A program made the position numbers and the translations under genes. DNA of 64,000 nucleotides from Hydrogenophaga sp. BPS33. GTDB taxonomy: Bacteria; Pseudomonadota; Gammaproteobacteria; Burkholderiales; Burkholderiaceae_C. Of the stretch, positions 10,530-22,113 are shown one piece after another (position 1 is the first letter of the stretch; each line of letters opens with the position of its first letter). The notes under the pieces are model-generated. The model did not search any database. It saw nothing but the letters and a program-made list of their open reading frames with translations, and was not told the origin of the DNA. The stretch is taken from NCBI RefSeq assembly GCF_009859475.1, contig NZ_CP044549.1:496001-560000 (forward strand). Direction: 5' to 3'.

Positions 10530-11642
10530 TTGAAAACCCGTTCGTCCGCATGGCCGTTGGCACTGTTGTTTGCCGGCTTGGTGGTGTACGCGAGTTTGTA
10601 CCCCTTCGCGGGCTGGCGTGTGCAGGGGGTTTCGCCGTTGGCGTTCTTGCAGGCGCCGCTGCCCGAGTACTGGACGGGCTTTGACGTTGCCTCCAACCTC
10701 CTCGGCTATGCGCCCCTGGGCTTCTTGCTGAGCATGGCGATGCTGCGGTCTGGCCTCGGGCGGTGGTCGTGGTGGCTGGCATTCGCCTTGCCCGCATTGC
10801 TGTCCTTGTCTGTGGAGACGCTGCAGAACTACTTGCCCATGCGGGTGCCTTCCAATGTCGACTTTGCGCTGAACACCGCCGGTGCGGCGGTGGGTGGAAC
10901 GTTTGCATGGGCCATGGAGCGTGTGGGCATCTTGCGCCGCTGGAGCGCTTTTCGATCCAGTTGGTTTGAGCCGACAGCCCACGGGAGCTTGGTGCTGTTG
11001 GCCTTGTGGCCTCTGGCCTTGCTGTACCCGCTGCCAGTGCCGTTCGGGTTGGGCCAGGTTCTGGATCGGGTTGAGTCGGGTCTGATCTCCTCGCTGGACG
11101 ACACGCCATTTCTCGCCTGGCTTCCTTTGCGCGTGGAGACGCCCGATCCGCTGAGTCCGCTGGCCGAGGCCTTCTGCGTTGCGCTGTGCCTGCTGTCTCC
11201 GATACTGCTGGGTTTTGCCGAGATGCGCTCGGTGTTCCGCCGTGGCGCCTTCATGCTCGTGCTTCTGGTTTGTGCCCTGGTGGCTGCAGGCTTGTCGGCG
11301 GCCCTCACTTACGGTCCTTCCCACGCCTGGGCATGGATCACGCCCCAGGTCGCATTGGGCATGGGGATCGCCTTGATGGCCGGCCTGGGCATGCTGGGTC
11401 TGCCGCGTCGGTTGTGTACCGTGGTGATGCTGCTGACCTTGTCGGTCTCGTTGACGCTGCTGAACCAGGCGCCCGACAGCCCTTATTTCGTTCAATCGCT
11501 GGAGGCGTGGGAGCAAGGGCGCTTCATCCGCTTCCACGGTTTGTCTCAGTGGCTCGGGTGGTTGTGGCCATTCGCCGCGCTGGTCTTTGGATTGCGCGCG
11601 GTGGCCCGCACACCAGGCCTCACCACTAAAATTCCGCCATGA
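10530..11642 (+). CDS. VanZ family membrane protein
   Basis: 370 aa. The N-terminal third is a VanZ-like domain: a YASLYPFAGW start, then FDVASNLLGYAPLGFLLS and the SVETLQNYLPMRVPSNVDFALNTAGAAVG signature. Several further hydrophobic segments follow, giving roughly eight to ten membrane helices. VanZ raises teicoplanin resistance in enterococci, but in proteobacteria the function of the domain is unknown. The start is TTG 10530, 4 bases after the hemJ stop; the end overlaps the ferredoxin gene by ATGA. The hemJ-vanZ-ferredoxin row is probably one transcript. Confidence 0.8.
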   Translation: MKTRSSAWPLALLFAGLVVYASLYPFAGWRVQGVSPLAFLQAPLPEYWTGFDVASNLLGYAPLGFLLSMAMLRSGLGRWSWWLAFALPALLSLSVETLQNYLPMRVPSNVDFALNTAGAAVGGTFAWAMERVGILRRWSAFRSSWFEPTAHGSLVLLALWPLALLYPLPVPFGLGQVLDRVESGLISSLDDTPFLAWLPLRVETPDPLSPLAEAFCVALCLLSPILLGFAEMRSVFRRGAFMLVLLVCALVAAGLSAALTYGPSHAWAWITPQVALGMGIALMAGLGMLGLPRRLCTVVMLLTLSVSLTLLNQAPDSPYFVQSLEAWEQGRFIRFHGLSQWLGWLWPFAALVFGLRAVARTPGLTTKIPP

Positions 11643-11977
11643 GCGACAACAAACCCTACTACGAGCGACACATCTTCTTTTGCTTGAACCAGCGGGACGG
11701 TGGGGAGGCATCGTGCGCACAGCACCGCGCGCAGGCGGCGTTTGACCGATGCAAATCGCAAGCCAAGGCAATGGGTCTGACGGGTATCGGCAAGGTGCGG
11801 GTGAACAAAGCGGGTTGCCTGGACCGTTGTTCCGGCGGCCCGATCGCCGTGGTTTACCCTGAAGCTGTCTGGTACAGCTATGTGGACGAACAAGACATCG
11901 ATGAGATTGTGCAATCGCATTTGCGCGACGGGGTGGTGGTGCAAAGGCTTTTGACGCCATCGGATGTGGGGCGCTGA
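11639..11977 (+). CDS. thioredoxin-like [2Fe-2S] ferredoxin domain protein
   Basis: 112 aa single-domain protein of the thioredoxin-like ferredoxin family. Probable cluster ligands are C15, C26, C60 and C64 (HIFFCLNQR, EASCAQH, NKAGCLDRCSGGP), the usual spacing for Shethna-type 2Fe-2S proteins; C38 is extra. These proteins carry electrons in the cytosol, but the partner is unknown. It is translationally coupled to the VanZ-like gene upstream. Confidence 0.85.
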   Translation: MSDNKPYYERHIFFCLNQRDGGEASCAQHRAQAAFDRCKSQAKAMGLTGIGKVRVNKAGCLDRCSGGPIAVVYPEAVWYSYVDEQDIDEIVQSHLRDGVVVQRLLTPSDVGR

Positions 11978-11990
11978 AGGCGCAACCACT

Positions 11991-12614
11991 GTGAACGCGC
12001 AAACCGAATTCCGGAGCCTGGCGGGCCCGGTGGGCTCACTGGAGGTTGCGATCGATCGCCCTTCGGGTGATGTCCGCGGCGTCGCGGTGATCGCCCATCC
12101 CCATCCGCTGCACGGAGGCACGCTGACCAACAAGGTGGTTCAGACGCTGGCAAGGGCTTGTGTACAAAGCGGCTGGACGGCCGTGCGTTTCAACTTTCGT
12201 GGTGTCGGTCGGAGTGAGGGCGTGTACGACGAAGGTCGTGGAGAGCGGGATGACTTTCTGGCCGTCGTTGATGCTTTGGCGCCTTCGGGTCCGCTGTGCC
12301 TGGCGGGCTTCTCGTTTGGCGCATTCGTGACCAGCCATGCCGTTGCCCGCCTGCACGCGACGCGCGGTATCGAGCGTATCGTACTGGTCGGCACGGCAGC
12401 CAGCCGTTTCGACGTGGCGCCCGTTCCTGAGGAACTCCATGGCCGCACGCTGGTCATTCACGGCGAGCAGGATGACACGGTCTCTCTCTCATCCGTCATG
12501 GACTGGGCACGCCCCCAAGCCCTGCCGGTATTGGTGGTGCCCGCTGGAGGCCATTTTTTTCATGGTCAGCTCCCCTTGTTGCGGGACCTGGCAATGCGCC
12601 ACTTGCGAGCTTGA
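11991..12614 (+). CDS. alpha/beta hydrolase
   Basis: 207 aa serine hydrolase fold. It contains the oxyanion segment HPHPLHGGTL, the RFNFRGVGRSEG strand-helix, the nucleophile motif GFSFGA, an Asp in IHGEQDDTV and the final His in PAGGHFFHG. The family is close to the small dienelactone-like hydrolases annotated as YsgA/COG2945. GTG 11991 with GAAGG upstream is preferred over an in-frame ATG at 11964 that would overlap the previous gene. Substrate unknown. Confidence 0.82.
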   Translation: MNAQTEFRSLAGPVGSLEVAIDRPSGDVRGVAVIAHPHPLHGGTLTNKVVQTLARACVQSGWTAVRFNFRGVGRSEGVYDEGRGERDDFLAVVDALAPSGPLCLAGFSFGAFVTSHAVARLHATRGIERIVLVGTAASRFDVAPVPEELHGRTLVIHGEQDDTVSLSSVMDWARPQALPVLVVPAGGHFFHGQLPLLRDLAMRHLRA

Positions 12615-12653
12615 CCTCCTGCGGGTGGGTTGTTTTATTTGAAGGACTTGATT

Positions 12654-13838
12654 TTGTTGCGTCGATTTTTCTCTCACGTCGTATTCACTCTGGGCTTGGC
12701 GGTGAGCATGGCATTGCCCGCCCTGGCGCAGATGCCGGTGGCGCCGGAAGTGGCTGCGCGGGCTTACTTGCTGCTCGATGTCACCTCTGGCCAGGTCCTC
12801 GCGGCCAAAAACCCCGACCAGGCTGTCGAGCCCGCGTCGTTGACCAAGCTGATGAGCGCCTACCTGGTTTTTGACGCGCTCAAATCCGGCAAGATCACCC
12901 TCGCGCAAACCTTCGGCGTCAGTGAGCGTGCCTGGAAGACGCCGGGCTCTCGCATGTTTATCGACCCCAAGATGCAGGTGCCCGTTGAGGACTTGATCAA
13001 GGGCATGATTGTTCAATCGGGTAACGACGCAACCGTGGCGCTGGCCGAAGGCGTTGCCGGATCGGTCGAGCGTTTCGTGCAATTGATGAACGAGCAGGCC
13101 AAAGTCTTGGGCATGCCCTCGACGAGCTATCGCAACGTTGAAGGGTTGACCGAGGCTGGTCACACGACGACGGCGCGCGACCTTGCCACGCTGGCCACCC
13201 GGTTGATGGTGGACTTTCCGCAGTACGTGTCGTACTACGCCATCCAACGCTACCGCTATCCCGGTACGCCCGCGGCCAACGACACCAACCGCAACTTGTT
13301 GCTGTTTCGCGATCCTAGCGTCGATGGATTGAAGACCGGACATACCAACGCCGCAGGTTACTGCCTGGTTGCCACGGCGCGTCGCCAGGTGCCCGGGCTG
13401 GGTGAGGGGGCGCAAGGTCAGCGGCGTTTGGTCAGCGTGTTGCTGGGTGCTTCCAGCGAAAACGCGAGAGCGGCTGAAAGCCAGAAACTTCTTAACTGGG
13501 GCTATACCGCCTTCGATGCGGTGCGTCTCGTTCCTGTGGGTGAGCCGGTGGCTACGCCCCGCGTCTGGAAGGGCAAGGCCGATCAGGTGCGCTTGGGGCG
13601 CGCCGAGGGTGTTGTCGTGTCGGTGCCCGCGGGAGAGGGTGCCAAGCTCAAATCCGAGGTGGTGCGCCCAGAGCCGCTCGTGGCGCCGCTATTGCGTGGC
13701 CAATCTGTCGGGACTTTGCGCGTGACCCTGGCCAATGGTTCCCCCGTGGCTGAAATTCCTCTCTCGGTGTTGGACACCGTCGAAGAAAGCGGCATTGTGG
13801 GCCGTGCCTGGGACGCCATTCGTCTCTGGATCCAGTGA
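12654..13838 (+). CDS. dacC: D-alanyl-D-alanine carboxypeptidase (penicillin-binding protein 5/6 type)
   Basis: About 394 aa. A signal peptide (ending ALPALAQ) is followed by a penicillin-binding domain with SLTK at about 62-65, SGN at 122-124 and KTG in DGLKTGHTN. A C-terminal beta-domain and an amphipathic C-terminal helix (IVGRAWDAIRLWIQ) anchor it to the periplasmic face of the inner membrane. It trims pentapeptides on peptidoglycan. The start is a TTG; AAGGA at 12642-12646 fits TTG 12654 or 12657, while frames further upstream lack a ribosome site. The symbol could equally be dacA. Confidence 0.9.
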   Translation: MLRRFFSHVVFTLGLAVSMALPALAQMPVAPEVAARAYLLLDVTSGQVLAAKNPDQAVEPASLTKLMSAYLVFDALKSGKITLAQTFGVSERAWKTPGSRMFIDPKMQVPVEDLIKGMIVQSGNDATVALAEGVAGSVERFVQLMNEQAKVLGMPSTSYRNVEGLTEAGHTTTARDLATLATRLMVDFPQYVSYYAIQRYRYPGTPAANDTNRNLLLFRDPSVDGLKTGHTNAAGYCLVATARRQVPGLGEGAQGQRRLVSVLLGASSENARAAESQKLLNWGYTAFDAVRLVPVGEPVATPRVWKGKADQVRLGRAEGVVVSVPAGEGAKLKSEVVRPEPLVAPLLRGQSVGTLRVTLANGSPVAEIPLSVLDTVEESGIVGRAWDAIRLWIQ

Positions 13839-13878
13839 TTCCCGCTCCGCGAATGGCGGCTTGCTGCGAGCTTTGCGA

Positions 13879-13907
13879 TTGTCCAGATTTCGGCTGCGTG
13901 CTACATT
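13879..13907 (+). promoter_or_regulatory. putative promoter of the str operon
   Basis: -35-like TTGTCC (13879-13884), 17-base spacer, and extended -10 TGCTACATT with TACATT at 13902-13907. It is followed by a roughly 70-base leader with TCGGA/TCCGA inverted repeats before rpsL. Confidence 0.5.
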
Positions 13908-13975
13908 AGAGGGCTTTTCGGAATCTTCCGAGGAGTTTTCGTTTTCGCTTTTTTCAAACGTTTAGGGACGTTTTA

Positions 13976-14353
13976 ATGCCAACCATCAATCAACTCGTGC
14001 GCCACGGCCGGGAGGTCGAAAAGACCAAATCCAAGAGCCCGGCCATGGAAAACTCTCCGCAGCGTCGCGGTGTGTGCACCCGTGTGTACACCACGACCCC
14101 CAAGAAGCCCAACTCCGCTCTGCGCAAGGTCGCCAAGGTGCGCCTGACCAACGGTTTTGAGGTCATCTCCTACATCGGTGGCGAAGGTCACAACCTCCAG
14201 GAGCACAGCGTTGTGCTGGTCCGTGGTGGTCGTGTCAAGGACTTGCCCGGTGTGCGTTACCACATCGTGCGTGGTTCGCTTGACTTGCAAGGCGTGAAAG
14301 ACCGCAAGCAGTCTCGCTCCAAATACGGTGCCAAGCGCCCCAAGAAGGCTTGA
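13976..14353 (+). CDS. rpsL: 30S ribosomal protein S12
   Basis: 125 aa, full family length. It sits at the decoding site. The streptomycin-determining lysines K43 (TTTPKKPNS) and K88 (RVKDLPGV) are wild type, so the sequence predicts streptomycin sensitivity at this locus. D89 in KDLPGV is the residue that RimO modifies in other bacteria. It is the first gene of the str cluster, with AGGGA before the start. Confidence 0.98.
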   Translation: MPTINQLVRHGREVEKTKSKSPAMENSPQRRGVCTRVYTTTPKKPNSALRKVAKVRLTNGFEVISYIGGEGHNLQEHSVVLVRGGRVKDLPGVRYHIVRGSLDLQGVKDRKQSRSKYGAKRPKKA

Positions 14354-14508
14354 TCGTTTGAAATTTCCAGTGTTTGTGCCGCCTGGCAGGTGGCTCAAGC
14401 GCAGTGGCCCACAACACGGAATCGTCCGTGCGGGTCGAGTAAGTGAGAGTTTTGCATGGCTCTCGCGGCCCTGAAAAGGTGCCAACTGAAGCAATATGAG
14501 GTGAAGAA

Positions 14509-14979
14509 ATGCCACGTCGTCGCGAAGTCCCTAAACGTGAAATCCTGCCGGATCCCAAGTTCGGCAATGTCGAGCTCTCCAAGTTCATGAACGTGATCAT
14601 GGAAGGCGGCAAGAAAGCAGTCGCCGAGCGCATCATTTATGGCGCGCTGGAGCAGATCGAGAAGAAGAGCGGCAAAGATCCGGTCGAAATCTTCTCGGTC
14701 GCCATCAACAACGTCAAGCCCATGGTGGAAGTGAAGTCCCGCCGCGTGGGTGGTGCCAACTACCAGGTGCCGGTTGAAGTTCGTCCTGTGCGCCGTCTGG
14801 CGCTGTCCATGCGTTGGATCAAGGAAGCCGCCCGCAAGCGCAGTGAGAAGTCCATGGCGCTGCGTCTGGCCAACGAGCTGATCGAGGCCACCGAAGGCCG
14901 TGGCGGCGCCATGAAGCGGCGCGATGAAGTGCACCGCATGGCCGAAGCCAACAAGGCGTTCAGCCACTTCCGCTTCTGA
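14509..14979 (+). CDS. rpsG: 30S ribosomal protein S7
   Basis: 156 aa, opening [19 protein letters not shown]. It is a primary 16S rRNA binder that nucleates the 30S head and, in enterobacteria, is the translational repressor of the str operon. GAGGTGAAGAA precedes the ATG. The 155-base gap after rpsL contains an imperfect hairpin (GCCGCCT/AGGTGGC) where S7-type feedback could act; that is inference by analogy. Confidence 0.98.
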   Translation: MPRRREVPKREILPDPKFGNVELSKFMNVIMEGGKKAVAERIIYGALEQIEKKSGKDPVEIFSVAINNVKPMVEVKSRRVGGANYQVPVEVRPVRRLALSMRWIKEAARKRSEKSMALRLANELIEATEGRGGAMKRRDEVHRMAEANKAFSHFRF

Positions 14980-15014
14980 TCCGGGCCTCGGCCCAGTAGA
15001 GCATCCAGAACCGA

Positions 15015-15046
15015 GAGCCCGTTCCCCTGTTGAGGGTGGCGGGCTC
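15015..15046 (+). promoter_or_regulatory. stem-loop in the rpsG-fusA gap
   Basis: GAGCCCG (15015-15021) pairs perfectly with CGGGCTC (15040-15046). An inner CCCT/AGGG (15025-15028 with 15033-15036) closes a GTTG loop. No T tract follows, so it is not an intrinsic terminator. It lies 22 bases before the fusA start and could affect processing or translation. Confidence 0.5.
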
Positions 15047-15068
15047 GATCCAATTTCGGAGTATTTCC

Positions 15069-17171
<2,103 letters not shown>

Positions 17172-17224
17172 GTCTGTTGGAGGGGCGGGTGCCTCGGGTG
17201 TCCTGTCCTCAACTGTAGTAAGCC

Positions 17225-17285
17225 GGTCTGCGACCGCACGCCGCCCTGTCCCCGTGCGGGGCGAATCAGCAGTGTGGTGCAGACC
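17225..17285 (+). promoter_or_regulatory. nested stem structure in the fusA-tuf gap
   Basis: An outer stem GGTCTGC (17225-17231) / GCAGACC (17279-17285) encloses an inner stem CCGCACG (17234-17240) / CGTGCGG (17253-17259). Both are perfect 7-bp pairings inside a 153-base gap ahead of tuf. There is no T run, so attenuation by termination is unlikely; RNA processing or translational control is possible. Confidence 0.5.
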
Positions 17286-17324
17286 TTAAACCGTGACACG
17301 GGTTTTGTTCTTTAGGAATTGAAA

Positions 17325-18515
17325 ATGGCAAAAGAGAAATTTGAGCGGACCAAGCCGCACGTGAACGTGGGCACGATTGGTCACGTTGACCACGGCAAGA
17401 CGACGTTGACGGCGGCCATCACGACGGTGCTGGCGTCCAAATTCGGCGGTGCCGCCAAGGCTTACGACCAGATCGACGCGGCGCCCGAAGAAAAGGCTCG
17501 CGGCATCACCATCAACACCGCGCACGTGGAGTACGAGACGGCCAATCGTCACTACGCCCACGTGGACTGCCCCGGCCACGCCGACTATGTGAAGAACATG
17601 ATCACGGGTGCTGCCCAGATGGATGGCGCCATCCTGGTGTGCTCGGCCGCTGACGGCCCGATGCCCCAGACCCGCGAGCACATTCTGTTGGCCCGTCAGG
17701 TGGGTGTGCCTTACATCATCGTGTTCCTCAACAAGTGCGACATGGTCGACGACGCCGAGCTGCTCGAGCTGGTCGAAATGGAAGTGCGCGAGCTGCTGGA
17801 CAAGTACGAATTCCCGGGCGATGCGACCCCCATCATCCACGGCTCGGCCAAGCTTGCCCTGGAAGGTGACAAGGGCAAGCTGGGCGAAGAGGCCATCATG
17901 AAGCTGGCCGAAGCGTTGGACAGCTATATCCCCACGCCCGAGCGCGCGGTGGACGGTGCCTTCCTGATGCCGGTGGAAGACGTGTTCTCGATCTCGGGTC
18001 GTGGCACGGTGGTGACCGGTCGTATCGAGCGCGGTGTGGTCAAGGTGGGTGAGGAAATCGAAATCGTCGGTATCACCACCACCCAGAAGACCACCTGCAC
18101 GGGCGTGGAAATGTTCCGCAAGCTGCTGGACCAGGGTCAGGCGGGCGACAACGTCGGTATCTTGCTGCGCGGCACCAAGCGCGAAGAAGTGCAGCGCGGC
18201 CAGGTGCTGTGCAAGCCCGGCTCGATCAAGCCGCACACGCACTTCACGGGTGAGGTGTATGTGCTGTCCAAGGACGAAGGTGGCCGTCACACGCCGTTCT
18301 TCAACAACTACCGCCCGCAGTTCTACTTCCGCACGACCGACGTGACTGGCTCGATCGAGCTGCCCGAAGGCAAGGAAATGGTGATGCCGGGTGACAACGT
18401 GTCGATCACGGTCAAGCTGATCGCCCCGATCGCCATGGAGGAAGGTCTGCGTTTTGCCATCCGCGAAGGCGGTCGTACCGTCGGCGCCGGCGTCGTCGCC
18501 AAGATCATTGCGTAA
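17325..18515 (+). CDS. tuf: translation elongation factor Tu
   Basis: 396 aa. It delivers aminoacyl-tRNA to the ribosome. The P-loop [18 protein letters not shown] (G3) and NKCDMVDD (G4) are all intact. ATG 17325 follows TTTAGGAATTGAAA. Betaproteobacteria often carry a second tuf copy near the secE-nusG-rpoB region, which is not in this window. Codon use is strongly biased, as expected for a very highly expressed gene. Confidence 0.98.
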   Translation: MAKEKFERTKPHVNVGTIGHVDHGKTTLTAAITTVLASKFGGAAKAYDQIDAAPEEKARGITINTAHVEYETANRHYAHVDCPGHADYVKNMITGAAQMDGAILVCSAADGPMPQTREHILLARQVGVPYIIVFLNKCDMVDDAELLELVEMEVRELLDKYEFPGDATPIIHGSAKLALEGDKGKLGEEAIMKLAEALDSYIPTPERAVDGAFLMPVEDVFSISGRGTVVTGRIERGVVKVGEEIEIVGITTTQKTTCTGVEMFRKLLDQGQAGDNVGILLRGTKREEVQRGQVLCKPGSIKPHTHFTGEVYVLSKDEGGRHTPFFNNYRPQFYFRTTDVTGSIELPEGKEMVMPGDNVSITVKLIAPIAMEEGLRFAIREGGRTVGAGVVAKIIA

Positions 18516-18524
18516 GGAGCGGCC

Positions 18525-18839
18525 ATGTCGACCAAACAGAAAATCCGCATCCGTCTCAAGGCGTTCGACTACAAGCTGATCGACAGCTCGGCAGCCGAGA
18601 TCGTGGACACCGCCAAGCGTACCGGTGCAATCGTCAAGGGTCCAGTGCCCCTGCCGACCCGCATGAAGCGTTTCGACATCCTGCGTTCGCCGCACGTCAA
18701 CAAGACCAGCCGCGACCAGCTTGAGATCCGCACCCACCAGCGTCTGATGGACATCGTGGACCCGACCGACAAGACCGTCGACGCCCTGATGAAGCTCGAC
18801 CTGCCGGCTGGCGTGGACGTCGAAATCAAGCTGCAATAA
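18525..18839 (+). CDS. rpsJ: 30S ribosomal protein S10
   Basis: 104 aa, full length, with the typical [20 protein letters not shown] start. Also known as NusE in antitermination complexes. AAGGAG precedes the start, 9 bases after the tuf stop, so it is co-transcribed with tuf rather than leading its own operon. A 199-base gap then separates it from rplC. Confidence 0.98.
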   Translation: MSTKQKIRIRLKAFDYKLIDSSAAEIVDTAKRTGAIVKGPVPLPTRMKRFDILRSPHVNKTSRDQLEIRTHQRLMDIVDPTDKTVDALMKLDLPAGVDVEIKLQ

Positions 18840-18882
18840 CGCGCACTGTGATAAGCGTCGCTGGGTAATCGCCCAGTAGCGC

Positions 18883-18911
18883 TTGCGGAGAGTAAGCCCG
18901 CCGGGTATACT
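18883..18911 (+). promoter_or_regulatory. putative promoter for the rplC-rpsQ operon
   Basis: -35-like TTGCGG (18883-18888), 17-base spacer, -10 TATACT (18906-18911). It lies in the 199-base rpsJ-rplC gap and predicts a start near 18918, giving a leader of about 120 nt. Confidence 0.55.
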
Positions 18912-18920
18912 GTCGGGCTT

Positions 18921-18996
18921 TCCGACTTCTGGTCGGATATTTCGTGGCGCCGGTCGGCCTTGGGTCATCGGTCCTTAGAGCGGAACCCGGTTCCGC
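18921..18996 (+). promoter_or_regulatory. structured 5' leader upstream of rplC
   Basis: Two strong hairpins are predicted: TCCGAC (18921-18926) / GTCGGA (18932-18937), and GCGGAACC (18980-18987) / GGTTCCGC (18989-18996), the latter folding as GCGGAA-CCCGG-TTCCGC. In enterobacteria the S10 leader binds L4 to repress the operon. A comparable autoregulatory role here is inference; neither hairpin has a T tract. Confidence 0.45.
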
Positions 18997-19038
18997 ACCA
19001 TCAGCCCCGGCCAATTGAAGTCGGGAACGGAGAAAACA

Positions 19039-19713
19039 ATGAGTCTTAGCAACTCCCTCGGGTTGTTGGGTCGCAAGGTGGGCATGATGCGCCTGTTCAC
19101 CGATGACGGGGACGCAGTGCCTGTCACGGTGGTCGACGTGTCGAACAACCGAGTGACACAAGTCAAAACCCTGGCCAACGATGGCTACGATGCGCTGCAG
19201 GTCACCTTTGGTGCTCGTCGTGCCTCTCGCGTGACCAAGCCCGAAGCAGGTCATCTGGCCAAGGCCGGTGTTGAAGCGGGTGAAGTCATCCAGGAATTCC
19301 GCGTCGCCTCCGACGTCGCCGCCCAGTACCAGCCAGGTGCTGTGGTGGCTCCCAACGCGATCTTCGCGGCGGGTCAAAAGGTGGATGTGCAAGGTACTTC
19401 GATCGGTAAAGGCTTCGCCGGTACCATCAAACGTCACAACTTCAGCTCGCAACGCGCGTCGCACGGCAACAGCCGTTCGCACAACGTGCCAGGCTCGATC
19501 TCCATGGCCCAGGATCCGGGCCGTGTGTTCCCCGGCAAGAAGATGACCGGGCACCTGGGCGATGTGACCAAGACCATCCAGAACCTCGACATCGTGCGCG
19601 TGGACGAAGCTCGTCAGCTGCTCATGATCCGCGGCGCAGTCCCCGGCGCCAACGGCGGTTTCCTGACCGTGCGTCCCGCCATCAAGGCCAAAGTGGCCAA
19701 GGGAGCGAACTGA
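19039..19713 (+). CDS. rplC: 50S ribosomal protein L3
   Basis: 224 aa. Starts [20 protein letters not shown] at ATG 19039, with CGGAG upstream. The conserved loop around [21 protein letters not shown] reaches towards the peptidyl-transferase centre. Its stop overlaps the rplD start (TGATG), which couples their translation. Confidence 0.98.
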   Translation: MSLSNSLGLLGRKVGMMRLFTDDGDAVPVTVVDVSNNRVTQVKTLANDGYDALQVTFGARRASRVTKPEAGHLAKAGVEAGEVIQEFRVASDVAAQYQPGAVVAPNAIFAAGQKVDVQGTSIGKGFAGTIKRHNFSSQRASHGNSRSHNVPGSISMAQDPGRVFPGKKMTGHLGDVTKTIQNLDIVRVDEARQLLMIRGAVPGANGGFLTVRPAIKAKVAKGAN

Positions 19714-20333
19714 TGCAAGTTGAACTCCTGAATGACCAGGGACAGGCCTCGTCCAATGTGGACGTGCCTGAGACCGTGTTTGGTCGCGACTACAACGAAG
19801 CCCTGATCCACCAACTCGTGGTGGCTTACCAAGCGAACGCCCGTCAAGGTACGCGTGCTCAAAAAGACCGTCAGATGGTCAAGCACTCGACCAAGAAGCC
19901 GTTCAAGCAAAAGGGCACGGGCCGCGCTCGCGCCGGTATGACGTCTTCCCCGCTGTGGCGCGGAGGCGGTCGCATCTTCCCGAACAGCCCTGACGAGAAT
20001 TTCACCCAGAAGCTCAACAAGAAGATGTACCGCGCCGGCATGGCCTCCATCTTCTCGCAGCTGGTGCGCGAAGGCCGTCTGGCCGTGGTCGATTCCATCA
20101 AGGTGGACTCGCCCAAGACCAAGCAGCTGGCCGACAAATTCAAGGCCATGAACCTGCAATCGGTGCTGGTGATTGCTGACGAAGTCGACGAAAACCTGTA
20201 CCTCGCCTCGCGCAACCTGCCCAACGTGCTGGTGGTCGAGCCGCGTTACGCCGACCCGCTGTCGCTGGTGCATTACAAGAAGGTCATCGTCACCAAGGCG
20301 GCGATTGACCAGCTCAAGGAGATGTTCGCATGA
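19713..20333 (+). CDS. rplD: 50S ribosomal protein L4
   Basis: 206 aa. Contains the exit-tunnel loop [20 protein letters not shown], where macrolide-resistance changes occur in other bacteria; it looks wild type. In E. coli L4 also represses the S10 operon. The gene overlaps both neighbours (TGATG with rplC, ATGA with rplW), a very tight arrangement. Confidence 0.98.
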   Translation: MQVELLNDQGQASSNVDVPETVFGRDYNEALIHQLVVAYQANARQGTRAQKDRQMVKHSTKKPFKQKGTGRARAGMTSSPLWRGGGRIFPNSPDENFTQKLNKKMYRAGMASIFSQLVREGRLAVVDSIKVDSPKTKQLADKFKAMNLQSVLVIADEVDENLYLASRNLPNVLVVEPRYADPLSLVHYKKVIVTKAAIDQLKEMFA

Positions 20334-20644
20334 GCGTCACAAAATACGACGAAGGTCGCCTGATGCAGGTTCTCGTGGCGCCGATCGTGTCCGAGAAGGC
20401 TACCCAGGTCGCCGAGCAAACCAACGCCGTGATGTTCAAGGTGTTGCGCGATGCCTCCAAGCCCGAGATCAAAGCCGCCGTCGAACTGATGTTCAAGGTC
20501 CAGGTCAAGGGTGTTTCCGTGCTCAACCAGAAGGGCAAGTCCAAGCGCTTTGGCAAGACGATGGGTCGTCGTGACCACGTCCGCAAGGCCTATGTGACGC
20601 TGATGCCAGGTCAAGAGCTGAACTTTGGTGGAGAGGGCGCTTAA
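20330..20644 (+). CDS. rplW: 50S ribosomal protein L23
   Basis: 104 aa. Located at the tunnel exit, where it docks trigger factor and SRP. The family segments [13 protein letters not shown] and [16 protein letters not shown] are present. ATG overlaps the rplD stop; rplB follows after 2 bases. Confidence 0.98.
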   Translation: MSVTKYDEGRLMQVLVAPIVSEKATQVAEQTNAVMFKVLRDASKPEIKAAVELMFKVQVKGVSVLNQKGKSKRFGKTMGRRDHVRKAYVTLMPGQELNFGGEGA

Positions 20645-20646
20645 TC

Positions 20647-21471
20647 ATGGCTGTCATCAAGATGAAACCGACTTCACCAGGCCGTCGTGGCATGGTGAAG
20701 GTCACGCGTGACCAGCTGCACAAGGGTGCAGGTTTTGCGCCCCTGCTGGAACCCCAGTTCCAGAAGGCCGGCCGCAACAACAATGGTCACATCACCACCC
20801 GCCACAAGGGCGGTGGTCACAAGCACCACTACCGTGTCGTCGACTTCCGTCGTGACAAGGATGGCATTCCGGCCAAGGTCGAACGCATTGAGTACGATCC
20901 GAACCGCACGGCGCACATTGCGCTGATGTGCTACGCCGATGGCGAGCGCCGTTACATCATCGCCCCGCGTGGCGTTGAAGTGGGTGCCACCCTGCTGTCG
21001 GGCTCGGAGTCGCCGATCCGCGTGGGCAACACCCTGCCGATCCGCAACATTCCAGTGGGTTCGACCATTCACTGCATCGAGCTGCAAGTGGGCAAGGGCG
21101 CACAAATCGCCCGTTCCGCTGGCGCCTCGGCTGTACTGCTGGCCCGCGAAGGCATCTACGCTCAGGTGCGCATGCGCTCGGGCGAAGTGCGCAAGGTCCA
21201 TGTGGACTGCCGCGCCACCATCGGCGAAGTGTCCAACCAGGAACACAGTCTGCGCCAACTGGGCAAGGCCGGTGTGAAGCGCCACATGGGCATCCGTCCG
21301 ACCGTTCGCGGCACCGCGATGAACCCGATCGACCACCCGCACGGTGGTGGTGAAGGCAAGACCGGCGAAGGCCGCGCGCCGGTGGATCCGTGGGGCAACC
21401 TGACCAAGGGTTATCGCACCCGCAACAACCGCCGCACGCAGTCGATGATCGTCTCGCGTCGCAAGAAGTAA
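20647..21471 (+). CDS. rplB: 50S ribosomal protein L2
   Basis: 274 aa, normal length. The C-terminal [19 protein letters not shown] holds the conserved His implicated in peptidyl-transferase assembly. Basic tails at both ends contact 23S rRNA. It follows rplW by 2 bases. Confidence 0.98.
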   Translation: MAVIKMKPTSPGRRGMVKVTRDQLHKGAGFAPLLEPQFQKAGRNNNGHITTRHKGGGHKHHYRVVDFRRDKDGIPAKVERIEYDPNRTAHIALMCYADGERRYIIAPRGVEVGATLLSGSESPIRVGNTLPIRNIPVGSTIHCIELQVGKGAQIARSAGASAVLLAREGIYAQVRMRSGEVRKVHVDCRATIGEVSNQEHSLRQLGKAGVKRHMGIRPTVRGTAMNPIDHPHGGGEGKTGEGRAPVDPWGNLTKGYRTRNNRRTQSMIVSRRKK

Positions 21472-21483
21472 AGGGTTGACAAC

Positions 21484-21759
21484 ATGACTCGCTCACTCAA
21501 AAAAGGTCCGTTTGTCGACCACCACCTGATGGCCAAGGTTGAAAAAGCCCAAGCTACCAAGGATAAAAAGCCCGTCAAGACTTGGTCGCGCCGTTCGATG
21601 GTCCTGCCCGATTTCATCGGCCTGACCATCGCCGTACACAACGGCAAGCAGCACGTGCCCGTGTACATCACCGATCAAATGGTGGGACACAAGCTCGGCG
21701 AGTTCTCGCTGACGCGCACGTTCAAGGGCCACCCGGCCGACAAAAAAGCGAAGAAGTAA
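21484..21759 (+). CDS. rpsS: 30S ribosomal protein S19
   Basis: 91 aa, with family start [16 protein letters not shown] and the conserved [21 protein letters not shown]. Binds the 30S head with S13. Same operon, 12 bases after rplB. Confidence 0.98.
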   Translation: MTRSLKKGPFVDHHLMAKVEKAQATKDKKPVKTWSRRSMVLPDFIGLTIAVHNGKQHVPVYITDQMVGHKLGEFSLTRTFKGHPADKKAKK

Positions 21760-21768
21760 GGACTAACC

Positions 21769-22098
21769 ATGGAAACCCGTTCAATCGTTCGAGGCGTTCG
21801 CCTCTCGGTCGACAAAGGCCGACTGGTTGCTGACCTGATTCGCGGCAAGAAGGTCGACCAGGCCCTCAACATCCTGGCGTTCACGCAGAAGAAGGCCGCT
21901 GGCATTGTCAAGAAAGCTCTTGAGTCCGCTATCGCCAACGCTGAACACAACGACGGTGCTGACATCGACGAATTGAAGGTCAAGACCATCTACGTCGAGC
22001 AAGGCACCACGCTCAAGCGCTTCTCGGCCCGCGCCAAAGGCCGCGGCAACCGCATCAGCAAACCCACGTGTCACATCTATGTGACGGTTGGCAACTGA
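21769..22098 (+). CDS. rplV: 50S ribosomal protein L22
   Basis: 109 aa. Its beta-hairpin ([20 protein letters not shown]) lines the exit tunnel; no insertion of the macrolide-resistant kind is seen. TAAGGACTAACC precedes the ATG. Confidence 0.98.
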   Translation: METRSIVRGVRLSVDKGRLVADLIRGKKVDQALNILAFTQKKAAGIVKKALESAIANAEHNDGADIDELKVKTIYVEQGTTLKRFSARAKGRGNRISKPTCHIYVTVGN

Positions 22099-22113
22099 AG
22101 AGGTCACAGGAAT

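Noticed and set aside
17286..18968. 560-codon minus-strand frame opposite tuf and rpsJ
   Set aside because: Antisense shadow of highly expressed genes; composition is His/Val/Arg-rich as expected for reversed biased codons, with no recognisable domain.
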